Both the position numbers and the translations under genes were made by a program. A stretch of DNA of 64,000 bases from Ehretia macrophylla (taxonomy: Eukaryota > Streptophyta > Magnoliopsida > Boraginales > Ehretiaceae). This document shows, in pieces, positions 1 through 12,400 of the stretch. How positions within the stretch are numbered: position 1 is the first letter of the stretch; the number at the start of each line of letters is the position of its first letter. The stretch lies in assembly GCA_037974665.1 (NCBI GenBank), contig CM075770.1, positions 18,863,501-18,927,500 of the forward strand, written 5' to 3'. The notes beneath the pieces were generated by a model. It saw only the letters and a list, made by a program, of their open reading frames with translations, was not told the origin of the DNA and ran no database searches.

Positions 1-3000
1 ACTTGGCCTAACATTATATTTTAAAACCACACGCCTAAAATCCTGCATGCTGTCCAGCTGCACGCTAAACAAAAAAAACAAGCCTATTTTCTTCATTTTC
101 TTTTCAACAAAACACGGTCCTGCCAACTAATATTTCGTTGTGATAATAGCTACTTTTTGTTTCTTGCAAAATAAATGCAATCACCAACTCATCAATCTAT
201 TTCCGTTTTTTTTTTTAATTGTAGTAAAATATACCATATCCTTATTCATGTATTTTTACAAAGTTATATCATAAACAATATGTTTTAAAAAGTCACGTTA
301 TAAATTTTGTATTATAAAAAACATTGTATATGAATCTCACGATCTATTTTTTTTTATCAATTTTAACATGAGTATAATATACATACATAACACATTAGTG
401 ATTGGTCGGTGGATTATCATAGGAGAAAACATTTGTCTTAATTTTACAGATCTCTTACTGGTTAATTAAGTAATTCTCAACCTTTTTTTGAAAGCATCAC
501 ATGAAGGTACGTGGAGTATGATCCCATTTGGCAATTGGACATGATAGATTGAAGTTGGAGAACTTAAATTCAAGATCGTTATCACTTAAAATGATTGCTT
601 GTATCTCTGAGGTGAGAGCGCAACTTCATATGTGTAAAGTTAATTTATAAGTCCACATGAAAAAGGCATTTGGTTACTATTCACCAATCATGTGTAGTGC
701 ATGCCACATATTTAGGACCTCCTAGATCTTATCAAATTATAGGGGACGGAGTAGTCGGCAAACGAGAAAACTTCAAAGTGTTTTAAATTATTTTACAAGA
801 TCGGTGGAGGTAGTAATAACTTTTATTGTCTGAATTCAACCCATTTAAAACGTAAATTAAAAATGGTGATACATGTAGTTTTTAGATAGCATGTCAGTTT
901 TGGTATAAGTTTCTCTCTAGAATAATTTTGGTCTGGAGGGTTTTCTTTATTTTTAGTGATGTCGATGATAAGAGTGAAATCAGAATTTTAAAATTAGAGG
1001 ATCAATATTTAAATAAGAACATTCATGATAAGGAAAAAAAAATTGAGAAAGCTGTTAACTTATTTTTAACGATATTACGTAAATTTTTTTAACAACAATA
1101 AATTATTTTTAATAATATTACATAAAAAATTTAAAAAAGAAATATATTGGGGGGCCAGGCTAGCTCCGTCCCTGGACTCGAAGATGGTCATCAAAGAAAT
1201 GCATGATCCATCTTAGTCTGGATGAGACATGGCTATGCTTTGTTGTCTTAATCACCATCCTCTGTTGGTCAAGGTGGATACTTTCATACAGAGACCCTGG
1301 ATGCGTCCACATCTCATATTTTATGACAAGAAAAAGCTTACATATTATGTACATGCAGATGTTCCAATTCAAAGACTTGGCCTGTCAATAGTGACCCGCT
1401 TGTTATGTGTACTGCTTTGCTCGTAATTTTGGCATGCTGCACATTGACTTATTGACTTGGGTAATTTTCACACGAGCTAAGAAGTGGATTTAGAATTTTT
1501 TTTTGTTTTTTCACAAAGAGTTAATTTATTTAATTTAATATTTATATATGAATAATTTTATTCAGTTGAGATTAAATTATTATTTTTTAATAAAAAAACT
1601 TATATTTTTAGAATGATACATATTTTCACAAAAAATTAGAACGAGTAGATTGAAGCTCCCGTTCAGCTCTTAATATATCCACCCAGGGGTGGGGGTAGCG
1701 AGTTTGGGGGCAAGGAATGGGGGTGGGGGTGGCAAATTATGGGGATGGGGAATGGGGGAAAAATTAAAAAGAAAGAAATTTTTTGGTTAAAATGACCATT
1801 AATGTACCCCTCAATATCTAGTCATGTGCGTGGCACGTGATTATTTTCTGTTAAATTTTAATTGAATCTTAACAGCAGAGAGCAGTTACATGACTTTTTG
1901 TATATATTAGAGACTAAATGTGTGATATTTGAAACAATAAAGACTAATTTGAAACAAAATGTAAGCAGTTGAGACTAATTGTAATATTTACCCTTTGAAG
2001 TACTTAAAAATTGTATACAAGCAAATACACATTTATTGTTTCTTTGATGTTGCAGTACTTTAAACTAACTTTTCTAACTGTTTAATGATAATCAAACTTA
2101 AATCAGTTGGAAAAAAAAGGGAAAAAGATTTGATTTTTGATTGTTTATAATCTCCCCATAGCGAAAAGTAATAATACTTCTTTTCTTTTGTTTTATACTA
2201 CTTCCTTTTCTACCATAATTTTTCTCCCTTGTATTGTCTCTTCTTGTGTGTTACCCGTAAAAAATGTCTGTTTCATTAAACATCTTCGTTGATCCATGTA
2301 TACAAGTACAAGACAGAAAGATCCAGAGAATTGAAAGACAACCAAACATTTCCCCTTGTGGTCGCTAAATTCCATTAGTAATCGACCATCATCTTTTTCG
2401 GTTTTGTTTGCAATTGCCTTAAATCATGTCTTCTTTTCTAAACGCAAAAGAAAATATTCACATATTATGTGATATGATATTACATTCACATTATTTTTAC
2501 TCCACCAGTACAAAGGGTTTTATTCTTGACATTGCCTCCTTAGCATATATAGATAATGGAGTAGGGTGCTATTAAGTTGTCAACGCCTAATTAATGTAAA
2601 GAGGTTGACTTCTTTATATGAACTTGAGATATTATGATATCGCCAAATTCAATGGCAGAACTACAATGACCGCCCCACAAATTGCTTTAGTTTGCATGAT
2701 TATTTTTATTCTAAATCTACTAGCCCCCACTGGGCCATAAGTTATTCCAAGATAATTGGCTATTTTCAGTCAAAAAAAAACTAATTAGTCTCTATAGTAA
2801 CATTAATTTTAATCTTCAAAACACTTAGTCATATAGACCCATTAAATCTAGTCTATTCTTGATAAAAGAAAATTAAGTTAATTAAGACGTAAGTAAGTTT
2901 CTCTTCTACACGACCAAAAAAGAGTTTATTTTCTACAAGATTTTACAAAACAAAAATATAACCATGGAAGACAAGAGTGGATTTAACATGAGATTGGGGC

Positions 3001-5480
3001 TGTAGCCTCACTAATTTCATGAATATTCTTGGAACTCTAGTTTTAGAGAAATTTTCCTCACTCAATTCAAATAAATTGTCATATTTTTAGCAAAATATAT
3101 GTAATTTGATCTTGCCATCATGAATTATGTTTCGTTTGGGCATGCCTATTCCAAAGCCCATGTTATTTGATTATGTTCCAATGTTTTTGAAGTTTAACAA
3201 GATAAAAATATCTCTAGGTTTAATCTTTTGCGTTTTGATTTTCTTTCTTTCCTCCTCTGATTTTTTTTCTTCTTTATCTTTCTTTCTTTCTTTCTTTCTT
3301 CTTCTCCTATCTCTATTAACTTAAAAATAAATATTTCTATGATTCAATAAAAAATAATTAAAAAAACCCATTATTTACAAAATAAATATTTGATTTGACA
3401 TGCTAAAACTATATATTTGTACAATCCAAACGGGGAAAAGATCGGAGACAAAGAAAAAATTGTGTTGCATTATTTATATATAGCACCCACTGACAAAAAA
3501 CTCTCCATCCATGCTCGTCAGATCCATATAATCAACTCCATGTAAGTGATATGAGTCTAGATTTGTTAAATTCATATTATTTTATAAAGAATATACTAGC
3601 ATATGCATGGTTAGACCAATACTGCTTCCTGGAAACATCATAATGAAGACAGAGGACACTTTGGGGTCATGTGTTTTCGGCTGCTTCACCCAGGCAACAA
3701 GCGTACACTAGAAAACAATAAGGAGACTTGGTTACCTACGCATTAAATTCAAATGTTGTTTATTTGATATCTTTCTTTCTTTCTTCGTTTTTAGGTCAAG
3801 GATATGGATGGGCGGCAATTATAAAAACTCGTTATCAACCCCATGCAGGGTCCAGTGTAGGAACCATGGCTAGGAGGATATGCAGGCTACGGTTGTGGGC
3901 AATGGGACCAGGGGTCCACCACCGTTTCATTTGGTGAAGGAGGAGCAAGCCCGCATGGCATGATTTGCATTTGCTATTCAATTGCTTTGTCTCCTTTGTG
4001 CATAGGAGAGAGAAGAGGCAAGGGGCATTAATCGCAGAAGGTGACATTGATTTAATAAGGTGGTGTCCGCATTTATTGAACTGTCCCCATGTGGAATAGA
4101 GTCGTGCCCTACTGTTTGTGTGTTCTCATCTTTTCCTATATATTCTGTTATTGTTATATACAACACGGATAATAATATGTCATTCTTTTTTATATAGTAA
4201 AAGTTTTTACGAGATTTAACATGTAATACGTAAATTTGAGGAATGCATTATTGATGGTACGAATGACATAGAATCTTACAGTTTTTTCTACAGGGTTCTT
4301 TAGAAAAAGTTAAATATTTAATCAGGGTCCAGTTGCTTGGAAAACATATTTTGCGTTGTTCAGCTGTAGAGATCAACTCGAGCCGTTGAAGACCGCTGCT
4401 GATAAAACTTTACTAGCATATCATTGCGCACTAGTCAAGATGTGTACAGATTCAGAAAAACGAGTAATATTTGAGTAAATAACGAATGAGTCCGTGAAAA
4501 GTCAAATGTTATTTTTTCCTGAGGATTCGTTCGCTCTTTTTGTTCCATGCATGTTAATATTTGTTTGTGTGACTTCTATCTCCGACAATGTGATATGGGA
4601 ATCATAGTCTCAATGTCTTCCTTCGCCTCAAGTCAGAGATAGAATTTATATTCTCTCCAATTTAAAGACGGATCTAGAAATCTTTATATAATTCTTATTA
4701 TACACAATTGAATATTTGTATAACACACAATTTAATGTTTATATATATATTAAAAAAAAATTCAATAAAGATTAATTGATTTTTGATATTAACAACACCA
4801 TAAAAATATTTGTATATTTTAAAAAACTACTTTTAAAATCGGTAGAAATTGCAGTCATCACTGATCTGCCCTTGCATCGAAGCCCACTACAACATAAAAC
4901 AACAAAACAAGGAGCAGTGCATGCACAATATTTATTTTGGTACGTTTACAAGATAATGCATGCACCCTGTCCGATTTGCCCAACTTGTCCAAGACATGAT
5001 ATCGAAAACGTATTTCGCTTCCTTTTGCATGGCTTTCCTTTTCAGAGCACCTCCAAAACTTGTCCAAAAGCTAGACGAATAATCAAGTCACAATCTGCAA
5101 GTATATAGTGTTTTGCCCTCTCTCTAGATTCAAATGAAAGTTTAGAAAGTACTGTAATAGTGTAATGTTGAATTTTAATTGACTCCTCAACCAAATATGT
5201 ATATAATAGTAAATAAGTCCATATATTGTGAAAACTAGTACTAGAATACAAGTTGATAATGAATACACGAATATTATACGCATTGGACCTATTACCGCGG
5301 TTGTCTTCGAGAGTATATGTTAAATTTTGTTGTTGTTTGATATAATAAAGGTTTGGTTTAAACTTAAAATTGATGATTATAACACGTTGTTACGTGATTA
5401 TTCCAACCAAGGTACTCTTGGGTGTATCTGGGAGCATATGTTGCATACAGGGAGTAGTATGTAAAGGTTCTCTGTTAAAT
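1..5480. other. Intergenic, no gene recognised
   Basis: AT-rich DNA with only short open frames, none with a recognisable domain, codon bias or exon pattern. It contains a TTCT microsatellite near 3276-3300. A GC-richer tract at about 1149-1180 reads, on the minus strand, as a GGGACGGAGCTAGCC-like terminus of the kind seen at the ends of plant non-autonomous DNA transposons. GC-richer patches at about 1190-1440 and 3640-4110 look more complex than their surroundings, but I could not identify them. Confidence 0.6.
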
Positions 5481-5489
5481 TAATTTCTT

Positions 5490-5610
5490 GGAAGGCAGCC
5501 ATTTCATAGGAAAAACAGCTTCGAGCAGATGCACTGTCTACTGAAATCTATATGGGAAGTGGAATTTGATCTCAAGACCTACGAGTTAACACAACTCTAT
5601 GTCCTCGCCA
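5490..5610 (-). repeat. Possible SINE remnant (minus strand)
   Basis: Read on the minus strand, the segment contains TCTTGAGATCAAATTCC, which resembles an RNA polymerase III B box (GGTTCGANTCC), preceded by a tRNA-like stretch. No poly-A tail or target-site duplication was found. It is followed on the plus strand by a (TA)n run at about 5615-5632. The assignment rests on the B-box-like motif only. Confidence 0.3.
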
Positions 5611-5722
5611 AAAAATATATATATATATATATAAAAGAAAAAAAGAACTCTATGTTACACTAGGTTTATGGACCACGTCCAGTATATAACATAATTAGGT
5701 TGTATAGATTATTATTATTATT

Positions 5723-6075
5723 TTTTTTTCGGTAGAAGGGGACCTTCCTCCGAGGTTTTATTAATTTATCAAAAGGAAATACGAAAGTGGAGAGAGACAT
5801 CAGAGCCTAAATCTCCACGGATGATGAGAAATTTATTTGTCCCATCATTCAGTCTAGACTATAAGAGATACACTCTATCTCTTCTTACCAAGCGTCCTAA
5901 CCGCGACTTATAAGAGTTGCATAGATTATGTTGTTATTGTTCTTTTACTTTCAAAAGATCAATTTGATTCGAGAATTGGCGCTCTCATCTTCTTCAAGAT
6001 AAAGGAGTGCTTCCCCTTTTTTAGATCTAACTCCTAATCCGCGACCCTATCGAATGAAAAAACTTTAATTGCACG
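5723..6075 (-). mobile_element. LINE-like 3' end, minus strand
   Basis: The plus strand starts with a run of T followed by CGGTAGAAGGGGACC and GAGGTTTTATTAAT. On the minus strand this is an AATAAAACCTC-type 3' tail ending in poly-A, the usual 3' signature of plant non-LTR retrotransposons. No reverse transcriptase was recognisable upstream, so this would be a 5'-truncated copy. The upstream limit at 6075 is a guess. Confidence 0.35.
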
Positions 6076-6493
6076 TTTATTTTTGCAAAATCATTGGACA
6101 ATGGTGCCGAAATGTATGTTTTTACAAATTAAATCTCAGATGAAAGTATAGAAAACAGAAAGGTGAAAAGAAAATTTTATCCACCCAGAAAATAATTTTG
6201 GGATACATTAATAGATCAACTTGAGGAAATTACAATTATATGTTTTGCAAGCAGCATGCATATTCGAATTCTTTGATAAACCAACCAAAGTCGATAGGAT
6301 AATTAATATACAAAGTGCTCGCGTTCGCGCTCGCTATTCTTATTTGCCAAGGCCGTAACGATCATATATGGTAGATAAGATGGACGAAACGAATTTAAAT
6401 GCAGCTTCTGCATCACCTGCAAATTGGTTTTCCAGTATGCGCTGCAGTTGCATGTGGGAAACAGATGATGAATAAACAAAAAATATCAGCAAC

Positions 6494-6650
6494 AGCCATT
6501 AGGCATTTGCTCTAGTGGTGTGGTCCTTATCTCTTTGTGTGCGAGAGGTTTTGAGATTGATTCTCGGTAGGTACAACATCCTTTGTAAGTGAGATAAGTT
6601 CTGGGACCTGCAAATGCTACTTGTGTTTTCATGGGGAGAGCAGTGTCAGG
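6494..6650 (+). repeat. Possible tRNA-derived SINE
   Basis: The segment has an A-box-like TTTGCTCTAGTGGTGTGG near 6505-6522. About 25 bases later comes a B-box-like GGTTTTGAGATTGATTCTC near 6547-6565. This matches the spacing of a tRNA-derived SINE head. No clear poly-A tail or target duplication was identified, so limits are approximate. Confidence 0.4.
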
Positions 6651-7382
6651 AAAGAGATGAAAGGATTTTCAGCCTCAGGATAGACAGAGATAGACTTAGA
6701 TGGGCTGGAACAGGTGTGGACCACCTAGTTTAATCAATATGAGGCTTTGAACCTTTAATATTTCCTGAGCTTTTGGCCATAACACTTTGGATAATAGCCT
6801 GATTTTACATACCACATATACTATATTGCGGTTGTGTCTCCAGATTCGCTATAAAATGTAAGAAAGTGTGATGAACCAAAATTATCAGCCCAAACTGAGG
6901 AAGCATCCAAGTAGGATAAGGGTCCAAGAGGAAACACGAGTTTTTACTTTAATAAGGCCTAAATATAATATTTTTTCTGGTCAAAGGCCTAAATATAATT
7001 GACAATCTACGAGAATGTCATTTTTCGCCCATGATATTTTAATTTGTTCCCCTATACAATTACGTACATATAAGAATAAATAAATATATTTTACTTCTTT
7101 TTTACATATAAAATTTCAAGTTCTACTTATAATATGTTCACACAATCACACTGTCAATACGAGTATATTGAACTGAATCATAGGCTAAAGCTACGTACAA
7201 CTTAAATAGTGAATGTAAAAGTCTAAGATTATTCTACCTTATCTTTTGTTTTAACTTTGTAAGAATCTAACAACTCTATTAAGATAATTTACGGCATGAA
7301 ATTTTGACTGAGACTTTCTGTGAGCTTGAAGGTTTAATTACCATCATAACCCTTCTTCTATTACAGTTGCAAAAGCTATGGA

Positions 7383-7509
7383 CACAGGCCACTAGGACTT
7401 GGTTCAGTGGTAATATTACTTGTTGTTATGCAAGAAGTTGTGAGCTCGAGCCTCATTGGTTATATTGTACGCACTTTAGGTTTTCTTGGAATTGGAAAAA
7501 AAAAAAAAC
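7383..7509 (+). mobile_element. tRNA-derived SINE with target-site duplication
   Basis: A 127-bp element with an A-box-like TGGTTCAGTGGTAAT, a B-box-like GTGAGCTCGAGCCTC about 35 bases later, a T-rich body and a terminal run of A (7496-7508). CTATGGA occurs immediately before it (7376-7382) and again just after the tail (7510-7516), consistent with a 7-bp target-site duplication. This is the best-supported retroposon in the left arm. It carries no coding capacity and depends on LINE machinery for movement. Confidence 0.7.
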
Positions 7510-8399
7510 CTATGGAGAGAGGAATTGCGTGCTCATTGAAGTGGTGTCTAATCCACATAATCAAAGTGGACAGAATCAATTCTAGAGATAATTGGCATTT
7601 TAAGTGTTATCGTTAAATTCTTTTCTTCTGTCTAAAGTTATTTACTTTCACTTCACCCTCACCTTAGTGAATCAAAAGATCTTTGTTATATATGGTTTAC
7701 ATCGGTGGCATTTCTTGCTTGAGCTTTCTCCCGCTAGATTTTCAAATTTGTTCTTTTTGATCAATAAAGGATTGAGAATTGAATATACAAAATTAGAGGC
7801 ATAACTAATGCCAGTTCTTACAACATCAAAATGTTGCAAATTGAGAAGCTTCAAAGAATAAAGGATTAGACATCTAACAAGATAAAATAGATTCACGTTT
7901 AACACTCTTAACTAGTCAATTTAATTTGAAACTTTATTTGCTTAGAAGATTGCCATAAGTAATTTTACAAACTCTTCTCTAATGACTTCACACGCAATAT
8001 GAAGTGTGTAATTGCATGAATTTTGTATTAATTGTAGCAACTTCAAGTAGGGTCTTTCTTGAAGGAACCCACTTTGGGTTTCCTTCCTCCCTTTATATCC
8101 TTCTTTGGATTCCATCCCTCTTGGTGTAGCCACTATGGCTACATCTCTCCCTCTCTTTAAAAACTACACCATCCAGATTTTTTCCCTTTGAAGTGGTCAT
8201 GGCTCCTCTCATTCCCCTGTTCCTTTTCATACCAAACAACAACAATGATGATAATTTTTTTTCCTGAAATAGGTTTGTCCATTTTCTACCTAGATGATGA
8301 GTGCTTTCTTGTTAATGATAAGAGATCTCTTACTTTCGCGATTAGATTTCCAATGGAGAGTTTTACCTTTCTTTGTCGTTGGCCACCATATTTGTAGGC

Positions 8400-9019
8400 C
8401 CATTTGACCACTATTTGTGATGTTTTCTTATAGAGGTTTCCCAGTGGCTTTGATTACTACCCTCGTCGGCTTGGGACCTTGTTCATCATTCGCGGGATCT
8501 GTGAGTGTAGAACTTCTCCAGCTTAGGTCATCTCAAGGGTTGGTGCGTTCCTTCTTTCGTACTTTTTGACTTGCTGCATACTAGATTCAGACCAGATCTT
8601 TGGCGTTTGCGAGCTTAGATGGTGTTGTCGTCATTGTGGTGGTTCAAGCAATGTTAGAGGTGACTTTTCGTTGGCAAATTCGTGCAAAGTTGATCTCTCT
8701 TCTCCATTTTGTCTGATGGGTAGCTATGATGTTGATGCTTTTATGTCTGACAACCTGCGTACGGCGATCGGTGTTTCGATCTGCTATCGGCACCATTGTC
8801 AGAGTAGGGATAGATATGTTTTCCCCTATCAATTGGGCTTCAGCTCACTTTCAATTTTAGTTTGTATTTTCCTATTCATAGCCCATTGTTTTTGGGCCTT
8901 GTCTATTTGTGTTATCTTGTGTTGTATTATTTATCAGACTGGGTTAGTCCGCCCTCTTTGTTTGTAACTATTCGATTTTAATGAAATATTTTATTTTTGA
9001 TCATAAAAAAAAAAAAAAA
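8400..9019 (+). mobile_element. Poly-A-terminated retroposon, probably LINE 3' region
   Basis: A GC-richer segment ends in a 17-A tract (9003-9019) preceded by TAATGAAATATTTTATTTTTGATC-type sequence, a common 3' terminus of plant L1-like LINEs. The 133-codon open frame at 8566-8967 gives a Cys-rich product with no family I recognise and is more likely an element remnant than a gene. I found no target duplication, and the 5' limit is uncertain (it could reach back to about 8040). A retrocopied host transcript is the alternative. Confidence 0.45.
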
Positions 9020-9478
9020 AACCATTACAATTTATTTTTTATTTTCTCTAATTCAGCAAGCGAGCGAGCATATATATATCACATATATAACAAGGTACAT
9101 ACCATCATATCGAAGCACTCATGGCAAAACAACGACATTTTGGCCGATACTAAGAGCCAATTCGACAATCTGTGTATCAAATCAATCGGCCCACACAATT
9201 AGAATTAAGGCATTAAGTAAGGATGCTACTCATGTCCTAAGAATTGATTCTAATGTTCCTTGTCGTCTGAATTTGTAGTGTGTGATTAATTCTCCCTCGA
9301 CAACACACTGTTATACATTCAATTCCTGCACCGTGAAAATGGAATAATATTGGATAAGGTTCCTAGCCAGCTACCGCTGGCTATTCAAGCTAAGTCCTGA
9401 TTATAATGTACAATAATACATTAATTACCTTCATCTATAAGCAATATTGCATTCTATTCTGTAAACAAAAACTTGAAG
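9020..9478 (+). promoter_or_regulatory. Upstream region of the K+ channel gene
   Basis: About 460 bases between the retroposon tail and the channel start codon. It is AT-rich and should hold the 5' UTR and proximal promoter, but I cannot mark a defined TATA box or transcription-factor site with confidence. Confidence 0.3.
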
Positions 9479-12400
9479 ATGATGCATCAAAGTAGTGGAA
9501 CAAGTGGAGGTAGAGGCCGTGAAGATCAGTCAGAAGATGAAGAGTTTAATAAGCTTGATCAGGAGGAAGAAGATAATAAGTTCTCTTGGTCCAAGTGTTT
9601 TAGTTTAATACTCAACCAATCTGGAACTGAGGCCGCCATTACTATAGCTGCTAGTGGCTCAACAGATTATTCCCGTAGATTTATCATTCATCCTGATAAT
9701 TGGTGAGGATCTAAACCCGTATTTTCTGTTAGCTTCATTGTTTGGCGCCAAAATGTTGTACAATTTTTTATTTTTATTTTTTTGATATTGAAGTGAAAAT
9801 GTACATGAAATAAAACAGGTACTACCTGGCATGGACACAATTTATACTGATATGGGCAGTGTATTCATCTTTCTTCACACCTCTGGAGTTTGGATTCTTC
9901 AGAGGTCTACCAGAGGACCTTTTCTTTCTTGATATTGCTGGGCAGATAGCTTTCCTCATTGATATTGTTGTTTGCTTCTTCGTTGCTTACCGAGATGTCC
10001 ACTCTTACCGAATGGTCTATAATCGAAATCTCATTGCTCTACGGTCAGTCCCTGACTCCCTCATTTCAATTGTGCATCATAACTGACCACCTTATCGATA
10101 TATCAAGCTGTTAGAGAATGATTTATTTGTTTATTTATTGTTTAGCACAGTCGTCTACTCAGTATGCAAGTGAGTCATTTTGACTATGACCATTGATAAC
10201 GGGATTCTGACACCATTCATGTCATAACTTCTAATAGCTTAGTTCTTATAGAAAAAATTATTTTATTTATTTACTGTCTTCAACAGTGCGCTCATGTACT
10301 GATTTCTCCTCTCCATCAACTAAGTAATACTGTGACACTAATGCTTAAGCTGTTTTCATATTGATTATTTTTCCTTAAATTTCTTCTAAAAGTTGTAACT
10401 AATGTCAACAATTTAAATAGGTACTTGAAATCTCGCTTTATGGTTGATCTCCTGGGTTGTATGCCGTGGGATGCTATTTACAAGGTACTACCTATGCCCA
10501 ATATTGTTTCTGAACCTTTACCACTATTTGTCATTCTAACTATTGTTATTGCTGTTTTTCGTGTGTTTCTATCAATATAGTTGATCATATGTCTGAATAT
10601 ATGTATGTCTTATTCCTTGATTATCCTTATCTAAATGCCATAAACTTTTAGACAACTAATGGGACATAAAAGTTCAAAATCCAGCCGATAATGCTCAAAT
10701 TTTAGTTGAAAAAGATGCCACTCTTGGTATGTCTCTTGGGATTGTAATGTTAATGGGATTAAACAGAGTCTCTGCTTTTGTATCAGGAGTTCTTTATTTT
10801 GTTTAGGAGAAATTGCACCTTAAACTATGGTACACATACAAAAGCTGCACTTTGAAAATCACACCCTCTTTTTCTGTTTTTCATCGGAATTCTATCGTGC
10901 TAACGTTCAATTAGCCATTGCAGTTCGATGTTCACAGATGTATCTTTGCTGATTCCACATGATTATGCGTTCGTATATAATTTCTGATAGATTGAAACTT
11001 GTGAATCAGAAAATAGGAGCAGAATTCATATTAGTCATTCCGATCCGATGTTATTATTAGTAGCAGGAAGCTAGTTCTTTTGTGTAGCTTTGATCAAGTC
11101 TAGCCCCATTTAATCGAACTAAATTTTTTGCACTGAACAGGCTTGTGGTAGAAAGGAGCCAGTCAGATATCTCCTATGGATTAGATTAAGTCGAGCAATT
11201 AGAGTGACAGAATACTTTGAGAAGCTGGAGAAAGATATCCGAATCAATTATCTCTTTATAAGGATTGTAAAACTTCTTGTTGTTGAACTTTACTGCACAC
11301 ATACAGCTGCCTGCATCTTTTACTATCTTGCTACCACGCTACCTCCAACAAAGGAAGGTTATACATGGATAGGGAGTTTAAGAATGGGTGACTATAGTTA
11401 TGCACACTTCAGAGAGATTGATCTTTGGACGCGTTATATAACATCACTCTATTTTGCTATTGTGACCATGGCAACTGTTGGTAAGCTACTCTATTCTAAT
11501 TTTGTAGTTTATTGTACTGAATCTCACCATCCGTAATGAATTTAGTTTTCCAATTATGATCTTAATTTGCCTTCAGCAATTGGTGTGGTTATCTGTTTGA
11601 CCTGAGATGAATGTGCCAGTGGTAGTTTTCTATCCTAATCTTGTACTGCAGATTATCGGTGATTTGCAAAGTATGTAATGGAATAATGTCGTGAATAGAT
11701 CCTGTGAAAATGCTATGCAGCATAAATCTGAAAGGCATTTCTTAGGAGCCATAATTTGTGAAGCAAAGGGTCAGGCTATAGGAAGCCTCGATATTTAGGG
11801 TCCAGTGGACCTACTTAGGTGCCTATAAAGAGAAAGCTGTAGTTAGGATCTATTATGAGGGTAATACCGCCTCAAACAGCTACTTTATAATTATGATCGA
11901 GGTTATCCATATGTATCCTGCGTGCTCTTCTTCTTCTCATTTTTTTTTTTTCTCGTTTATTCTTCTTCGTTAAGCAAGTTAATTTCTAGTTGTCCAGCAG
12001 AACTACCTTATTTTCTAGAAATGGAATTTTAGATTTTGTATAGCTGCTAACATTGGACTTGTCTCTTCTAACATGCTTTTAACAATGAATACTTCAAGGC
12101 AGCCAGTTGTGTGACATCAATATCAGTGTACATTTTACCATTTTCATGTTTTGGATATTCCTAACCTCATTTCATAGGAAATGGGCACAACATTTAGGTG
12201 CCAGATTATCCTACAATGCTTTATGAGTTCCCTGATAGAAGCAAAGTGTCTGCATAGGAGACTTCATCCTATCATTCCCTGCCACCAAGCTTGCTAAACT
12301 CATAGGATTGATTGATATCTTAGAATAGAAAATTATTAATTCGTAACTAGGAGTTAAGTTTATTTTTGCATCGAGACATACATTTACCATCTTAATGTGG

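Noticed and set aside
1190-1440. Two overlapping open frames in a GC-richer patch
   Set aside because: The reading (RPWMRPHLIFYDKKKLTYYV) looks protein-like but I could not match it to a family, and stops interrupt the flanks.
3640-4110. Open frames on both strands in a GC-richer patch
   Set aside because: Neither strand gives a known domain or a plausible exon series.
4776-5108. 110-codon open frame
   Set aside because: Starts in AT-rich DNA, low-complexity N-terminal half, no family resemblance.
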